64,000 bases of DNA, taken from Owenia fusiformis. Taxonomy: Eukaryota; Annelida; Polychaeta; Sabellida; Oweniidae. This document shows positions 58,440 through 64,000 of the stretch, one piece after another. The DNA lies in NCBI GenBank assembly GCA_903813345.2, contig CAIIXF020000002.1, positions 5,124,001-5,188,000 on the forward strand, in the 5' to 3' direction. Numbering within the stretch: position 1 is the first letter of the stretch; every line of letters begins with the position of its first letter. The notes under the pieces are model-generated. The model did no database searches. It had not been told where the DNA came from and saw nothing but the letters and a program-made list of their open reading frames with translations. A program made the position numbers and the translations under genes.

Positions 58440-58930
58440 TCATATGAATTGTAGGTGCATTAATGCACTTGTAGACCTACGTGTATGTCTTATAGATCCA
58501 ACATTTTTCTAGTCATAAATAAGGCCAGAATTGCAAAATTGTTTACCTTTGCTATTTCGATAAATATTGCCTAATTGAAATGCTCGTTCACTATAGAACC
58601 AATCTACACTAAAACGTGAATTTACGATTCCTGAGACTACAATTATCTTTAATCATGCTGTGATTAAATAAAATGATACCCTGACACATTTAAAACTTAT
58701 TTAGAATGGATTTTTCTCTATTGAAAAGTCCTTTGAATGGCGCTATTTTGACAATCAATGAAAAACAAAAGATTAACAATTCTGGCTTTATTTTATGACT
58801 CTGTATCTATCTATCTTTCACTAGACGAAGTTCACATCTATGGATACTATGAATGTATTTATACCTCAGGTAGCATTAAAATTGAATAATCTTTTAAAAC
58901 TTTAAAAATTGAACCCTTCAAAAACTGCAT
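58440..58930 (-). repeat. Foldback repeat, copy 2
   Basis: The reverse complement of 34080-34440: ATTGTAGGTGCATTAATGCA, TATGTCTTATAGATC, AATTCTGGCTTTATTTTATG, and ACTTTAAAAATTGAACCCTT. An extra stretch (about 58565-58720) interrupts the middle. Confidence 0.7.
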
Positions 58931-59116
58931 CACCAACCACGTACATGGGTATGAGGTACGAAGCCAATACTTCGTAAAGAAATCATGAAATAACAACATG
59001 TAGAACAAGGCATCTGCATCTGCATCTAATATAACACGTACCATTCTTGAGTCGATTTGACCTAGGATGAAGAAACTACATAGGTGACCACGGGCTTTGA
59101 AACCCCATTACAAGTA

Positions 59117-59260
59117 GTAATAGCGAATTCAACTAACAACTGTCAGATCAACCTATACTATTTTATGGCTCATTAAATATAAATAGTACCTGCCACTATT
59201 TCATTCATATTAAAATGAATTTGCCATCAAAAGTAGGTTAAATCATCGCCTTTTACCCAA
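59117..59260. mobile_element. Palindromic MITE, copy 3 (decayed)
   Basis: GCGAATTCAACTAACAACTG, ATCAACCTATACTATTTTAT, TAGTACCTGCCACTATTTCA and AGTAGGTTAAATCATC follow the order of the 41967-42147 family. Confidence 0.55.
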
Positions 59261-59999
59261 CATATAACATCATAAATATAAATACTATCAAAGTGCAGTC
59301 TAATACCGAGTGAGCCAAAAATGTAGCCCAAACTAATTCCGCATCTGTTAAAATGTTATTTCGCATAATAAAACCTTGTTTAATGTTCTTTCATTTTACT
59401 AAGTTTAAATCGCCCTGCCCCAATAGTCGGGATTTTATGGCTATAAAACGAAACATGGTCCAAAATGCCAGCCTCATCTCATGACTACGGGCTATCTCTG
59501 AGATAATGTCAACCCCTACAACAAGTAGGAGAACAATTTCTGTGACCATGAACTTACAACCTCAACCGACCAGTGCAGGTCTGCCTGAAGGGACGAGGCT
59601 GAAATTTGTAGAATGGCCATAGAATTGTGACCTTGAGGAATGGACCCATGAAACATGGTAAAATGCAAAAAGATTTTACATGGTAAAATTAACTAAATAT
59701 GATTTCAACTCATACTGGATGAATGAGTTAATAACATTTCTTTGGATGACATTTTTGCCTCACCCTGTAATTCATTTTATTTTCACACTTATTCATTTCA
59801 GCCTGCCCTAATATAACAAAGAATCTAGGTTGAATAGCCAAAACCAGGCACATGTAATTACAAAGAACTATTCAGTATATAAATAGCTATACGTGAATGA
59901 CACAACTGTTTTATACACAAACAATACAAGGTTAAATACAGGATTATAATCCATAACGCTGAGTAAGTCACTATCTGAGTGTTGTAACAAACAAATTAT
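59261..59999. other. Intergenic, nothing recognised
   Basis: A CACCCTGTAATTC at about 59762 resembles a transposon end. No gene or bounded element was supported. Confidence 0.45.
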
Positions 60000-60426
60000 T
60001 TATGGCACTTAGCTGCCCTCTATTTTGTAATTGTATAATATTAGTATGAAGCACTTTAAAATATCAGAAAAAATACGAAAAAATCACGAAAAAATATCAA
60101 AAAGTAGGTTTACAATTAACTTTTCCCCTTTACAGTTTAAATCATGTCTTAAAGTTCAATACAACTTTGCACTAAAAATTATTAAAAAGGCCTGCACTTT
60201 TGGTGAAAATTGCATCTGAATTAGGGAAAATTGGTGAGGATGGGTGGATTAGGGACAGCTTAAGAGATAATTCAATCAACTTGATTATCATCCTTATGTC
60301 ATTTATTGAAGATAAGACATGGATCTAACAGAACCATTTGATTTTGTGGTTAACTTATTCTTCGAACTAAAGATATAGCCCTTTGAAAATGGCTTGCCAT
60401 ACCTTACGTGCTCTTTTAAAATGTTT

Positions 60427-60710
60427 GTTTGTTTGTTGTTTGTTTATCTTTATTTCCTTCTCGAAGAAGAGCTTTTTAAAACTGATTATACAAGCAGTTA
60501 TTTACAAACAATTATTTACAAAACAAATATATTTACATCAGTAATTTGACTATGTTTGCATACTTTGCCACCAAGATGATTATTTGTTCACATATATTTT
60601 CATTTAACTGAATGTCAGTATTTGAACCTAGGAGAGTTTCAACTAGAACTTCTTCATCTCCGTTTAATAATTGACAAGATGGGCTCACGTCTAATACATG
60701 CGTTATATTA
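60427..60710 (-). mobile_element. Probable LINE 3' end fragment
   Basis: On the minus strand an open frame of about 60 residues ends in a stop, followed by a short 3' stretch with AATAAAG and a terminal AAAC-repeat tail (plus-strand TTTGTTTGTTTG at 60425-60445). That layout fits a 5'-truncated LINE, but no reverse-transcriptase motif is left to confirm it. Confidence 0.4.
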
Positions 60711-60844
60711 TCAAAAAGACGATCTTAATGATTTATCCATATATTTACAAATATCTCTTCATTCTTTAAAATTGTCTCACTTACGTCAAGCTCCATATTC
60801 ATCTGACAAGACAGGGTTTCAGACAGAATAAAGAATGATCTTCG

Positions 60845-60985
60845 TCATACGACCCTCGGAGAACTTATGGCATCCATACGAGGATCAATCGCCAGATATT
60901 TCCCAACTGGATTCCGCCAACTCTTTGAGGAATGAGTAGTGAGACAGCAGAGGTGTATAGACCATGATGGACACTAGTTTAAACA
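60845..60985 (+). pseudogene. Mariner-type transposase C-terminal fragment, right copy
   Basis: RHTTLGELMASIRGSIARYF, PTGFRQLFEE, then an in-frame stop, VVRQQRCIDHDGH and another stop where GHYFE is expected. Same protein end as the 56423-56605 copy on the other strand. Dead by two stops. Confidence 0.7.
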
Positions 60986-61084
60986 TATATACCTTAGAAA
61001 CACTGTCAGTAAAATAAAAAGAACAAAAAATTGAGAACATTCAAACAATAAAAGAGATCCTTATTGCCTACTCCACCTAGTATA

Positions 61085-61704
61085 CATGGTGTCAAATAAG
61101 TCCCGTCCCGCCTGCTACAGCTAGGACCTTAATAGATGATACCTAGTGTGATATACCATTGGAAAGATCATCCAAAGTTATGTGAACTCACGAACTCTAG
61201 AGTATCTTGGATGAAATTCACCTATATTTTCATGGTTTCCTTTATAGTTAGTGTACCCAGACACCCTCCTTAAGCAGCTTTTATTGCGTCAAAATGAAAA
61301 GGATATGACCTCAGAAATACGTCAAAGAGTTAATCTTTTTCGCATTCCACTTGTTACAAAAAGTTTTTCTCCACTTTCCTTGCACCTCTTTTTTCCTCAC
61401 ATCTAACCCTATCCAGAAATTGGTTAAATTTATTGCCATATACATATGTTGTCATCTTCAGGTCATTTCACTTTTCTTATACCTGATTCTTAAAATCCTG
61501 CCAAATATGCCAAATTGCCATGTTTCTAGGCCTATGGTCACCCCAATAGATACAATGTAAAAAGTTGTTAGATTGATTGACATATGTCAGATACATGTAT
61601 ATGCCAATCAACGTAACTTTGGAAGACCTTTCCAATGATATATCACACTTGATACCATATATCTTGGTTTTGGCTCTAGAGAACGGGACTTATTTGACAC
61701 CCTG
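61085..61704. mobile_element. TA-flanked long-TIR MITE
   Basis: The ends contain GTGTCAAATAAGTCCCGT and its inverse ACGGGACTTATTTGACAC, with TA on both sides. The arms pair further in (GTGTGATATACCATTGGAAAG / CTTTCCAATGATATATCACAC). Non-coding. Confidence 0.8.
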
Positions 61705-61875
61705 TATATAACATAATTATATAGTCATATTTATTACTTTTGGGGTTTTAAATTATAGATTCAATGTTGGTATGTTACTTAAACGGCTCTAGAACTGTTC
61801 GGCGCAGAGATCCTTATTGCCTGTTCCACTTAACCCTGACTCGTGTTACTATGGCAACCATAAATTTTCTTCAAG

Positions 61876-61945
61876 GACCAATTCATTATCCCACCGAACG
61901 AAGTTCGAGATGCATATAGGAAAGCCGTCCGTCCGTCCGTTGTGA
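61876..61945 (+). repeat. Fragment of the CGTC-headed dispersed repeat, copy 3
   Basis: ATTATCCCACCGAACGAAG, TTCGAGATGCATATAGGAAA, GCCGTCCGTCCGTCCG. It matches the head of the copy at 10768; the subunits are absent. Confidence 0.7.
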
Positions 61946-62087
61946 TATAAACCAAAACACCCAATACGGTGTGTATTAATGATTAACTTTCCTGTTATCT
62001 CAAAATCTGCTTGGAACTGTACAATATTGGATTACTATGGGAAATTCCTCAAAAAGAAAATTCTTGGGATTAAGGAAGGGGTACCAT

Positions 62088-62954
62088 TAGGGGTCACACG
62101 GTTAACCGTGGCTTGCGGTTACTGCGGTTCATACCTCCACGACGGTTAGCTCGCACACAATCTTGAAAACCGCGGTTCTTGAAGAACCGTGACATTTTCA
62201 GTTTCACTTCAGAAAAATAAAAATGTAAACTCGGAATTAAACTCCATTTCAAGCTTTCGTGTAATACCAATTAACTAAACATCGTCTGGAATCGTTAATC
62301 ATCATGCAATAATGCGAGCCATACCTGATATTTACGACGATCTTCTGATATAGACGGCAGATAACAAAAACAAAAGGAAAATGTTGATAAATTTCACCGG
62401 CATATTGACCCGGAAGTGACCTACGCTAAACATTTCGCGCAATCCTATTGGTTGATAAAACAGTATACTGTAAAAAGCCGAACGCCGAATGCATTGAATT
62501 TGCGAACGAGTCACGTTCTGTGTATTACGTTCGCCTTTGATCCATGTTGAGTCCTGACAAAGTGTTGAACTTAAGTTATATTTCTAAAGAAAACATTTAT
62601 TCAGTTTAGTGAAGTACTGTGCTAATTTTGCCAACAGTTGACAAGTTATTTTATGTGTTGAAAAAACTTGAACATCAAACAAGAAGATCAACACAGTGAA
62701 CATACAGATATTTTGGGAGGGAGGGAGGGAAAAAAGACTGAACAAGCAAACAAACATTGTGTGAAACTGGATACTTACAATACTGAATACAATAAAACAC
62801 TGTGACACACTTAGTATGTTTTCTGATTTTCGGATCAATTTCATATATTTTTGCTCATTTCACGAGGCCCATGAGAACCGCAATCAGAACCGAACCGAAC
62901 TGTGAAATACAATCACCGAACCGAACCGTGAAATCTCAAACCGTGTGACCCCTA
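62088..62954. mobile_element. hAT-type MITE with 8-bp target duplication
   Basis: The TIRs are TAGGGGTCACACGGTT, perfect over 16 bases at both ends. They are flanked by GGTACCAT at 62080-62087 and again at 62955-62962. An 8-base duplication with TAGGGG-type ends is diagnostic of the hAT superfamily. The interior is rich in AACCG/CGGTT and has no transposase frame. It also contains a GGGAGGGAGGGAGGG run (62717). Confidence 0.9.
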
Positions 62955-62962
62955 GGTACCAT

Positions 62963-64000
62963 TAACACAATTTGAGAAATTATTGGCATACATGAAACCT
63001 ATTTAAAACAGCATTAATATTATTCAAAAGCAATCGTAATAATGATTCACAGCCCTCTGAAGTTTGAAAAATAACAATACCTGGGTGTTAATTCATAGAT
63101 AATCATTGATCTTTTTAGTTTTTAGGATTATATGGTGCAATCTTGTAGTCAATAAAACTTTTAAAAGTGTTTTGATGTTTTTTAGATGAAACACACAAGC
63201 GAAATGGATGAAAAAGCTCCCCAGATTCATTATACAAACAACTCGCGGTCCTTTTCAGCCAGATTGACTGAGAAACAAAAATTTTAGAGTACTTTTGCAT
63301 GAACTTTATGAACGTAATATTAATCGACTTACCTTTGAGTTCAACTTGTTTTGAGCGTATTAGCCTATACATTATATATAAATCGCGGTAATCGGTATTG
63401 GATCATTTAATATTGTGAGTAGTTACGTAAGTATTTATTGTACATACTCTACCCTTTAAAAGATTAAAGACCTACGAGCATGACTTTTATCCGTGATTAC
63501 TATAAGAATTTCGCACAATTAAATGTATAAATCAATTCTTCTCTTAGCGGGAATTTTGTAGGAAGTCAGCTCTGATCTGATCTGATGCGAAATTCTTAAA
63601 AACGGCGCAGAAGTCCTTCATTCCAAAATACCCATTTTTATATAATTTTTTACTACATTTGCACGAAAGCCTTTAATATTTATCCAGAATGGTTAAGATA
63701 CTCTTATCGGCCTTAAAACATCTATAATCTCAGCTTAAAGCGTCCTGCTTTGTCTTATTTTTTGAATATTTTTTTGTAAACCACCAGAGCTACTAAATAA
63801 TTACAGAAGATCAATCGCTCCGTATACAGGCTATATACTCTAAATGAAACCCCGCGCATAAGAATAATATTTCGTATTGAGAATTGTACTTCTTTTTTCT
63901 TAGCCTTTTTAGACGCTATAAGCTTATACTGGGCAACAATCAAAATCAAACAAATCAGTAATTCTAAGTCAGGTCATTCAGTCTGCAATAATTTTTTTTA
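62963..64000. other. AT-rich end of window, nothing recognised
   Basis: Short open frames only, none with family features. Confidence 0.5.

Larger units (their letters stand above)
60000..61880 (+). repeat. Right arm of a large inverted repeat, interrupted by insertions
   Basis: Matches 56290-57300 in reverse complement. It is interrupted by a LINE-like tail (60427-60710) and by a TA-flanked MITE (61085-61704); the host text GAGATCCTTATTGCCT lies on both sides of that MITE (61048 and 61808). Confidence 0.7.

Noticed and set aside
60622-60831. 69-residue plus-strand open frame
   Set aside because: It overlaps a probable LINE tail on the other strand and a decayed transposase region; composition looks random.

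Overview
This is a low-GC, intron-rich, repeat-dense animal genomic window. Spliced genes with GT/AG introns, many miniature inverted-repeat elements (MITEs), mariner-type transposase fossils and secreted matrix-type proteins (galaxin-like, WSC, His-rich) suggest a marine invertebrate. I cannot place the phylum from the sequence alone.

Layout. 0-2.4 kb: two decayed cysteine-rich (EB-module-like) units and a diverged repeat block. 2.4-6.1 kb: intergenic DNA with a hAT-like MITE and a TA-flanked element carrying a second element nested inside it. 6.2-15.1 kb (+): a ten-exon PRDM9 gene with KRAB, SSXRD-like and PR/SET regions and a tandem C2H2 zinc-finger array. The array is interrupted by a 4-bp duplication that makes a stop inside finger 14, with more than three further fingers stranded downstream. 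17.7-18.1 kb (-): a divergent histone H2B with an unusual C-terminal tail and three perfect-length 178-bp repeats upstream of its TATA box. 19.9-26.5 kb (-): a three-exon gene for a single-pass membrane protein with a mucin-like, sequon-rich ectodomain. 26.6-36.8 kb: no convincing gene; MITEs, a mariner fossil, and a possible TATA-less promoter near 29.3 kb.

36.9-54.8 kb (+): a run of four secreted-protein genes. They are a two-domain WSC protein, two paralogous His-rich proteins (A and B) built from duplicated exon modules, and a TSP1/galaxin-repeat protein. Every signal-peptide exon ends in phase 1, and the downstream modules are phase 1-1 exons, which allows exon duplication without frame loss. 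I infer an extracellular-matrix or biomineral/metal-binding cluster. 54.8-64 kb: repeat territory with a large inverted repeat containing mariner transposase ends, a probable LINE tail and a textbook hAT MITE with an 8-bp target duplication.

The best candidates for something undescribed are the His-rich modular family, which combines a signal peptide, DxNxDG motifs, long HGHHGHSAH tracts and a conserved 'VGPNGA..NSPSGLIVG' core. Next is the invertebrate PRDM9 with finger variation concentrated at the DNA-contact positions and an apparent array frameshift. All splice models were made by reading frames and splice signals by eye; summed exon lengths are divisible by three for every multi-exon model.
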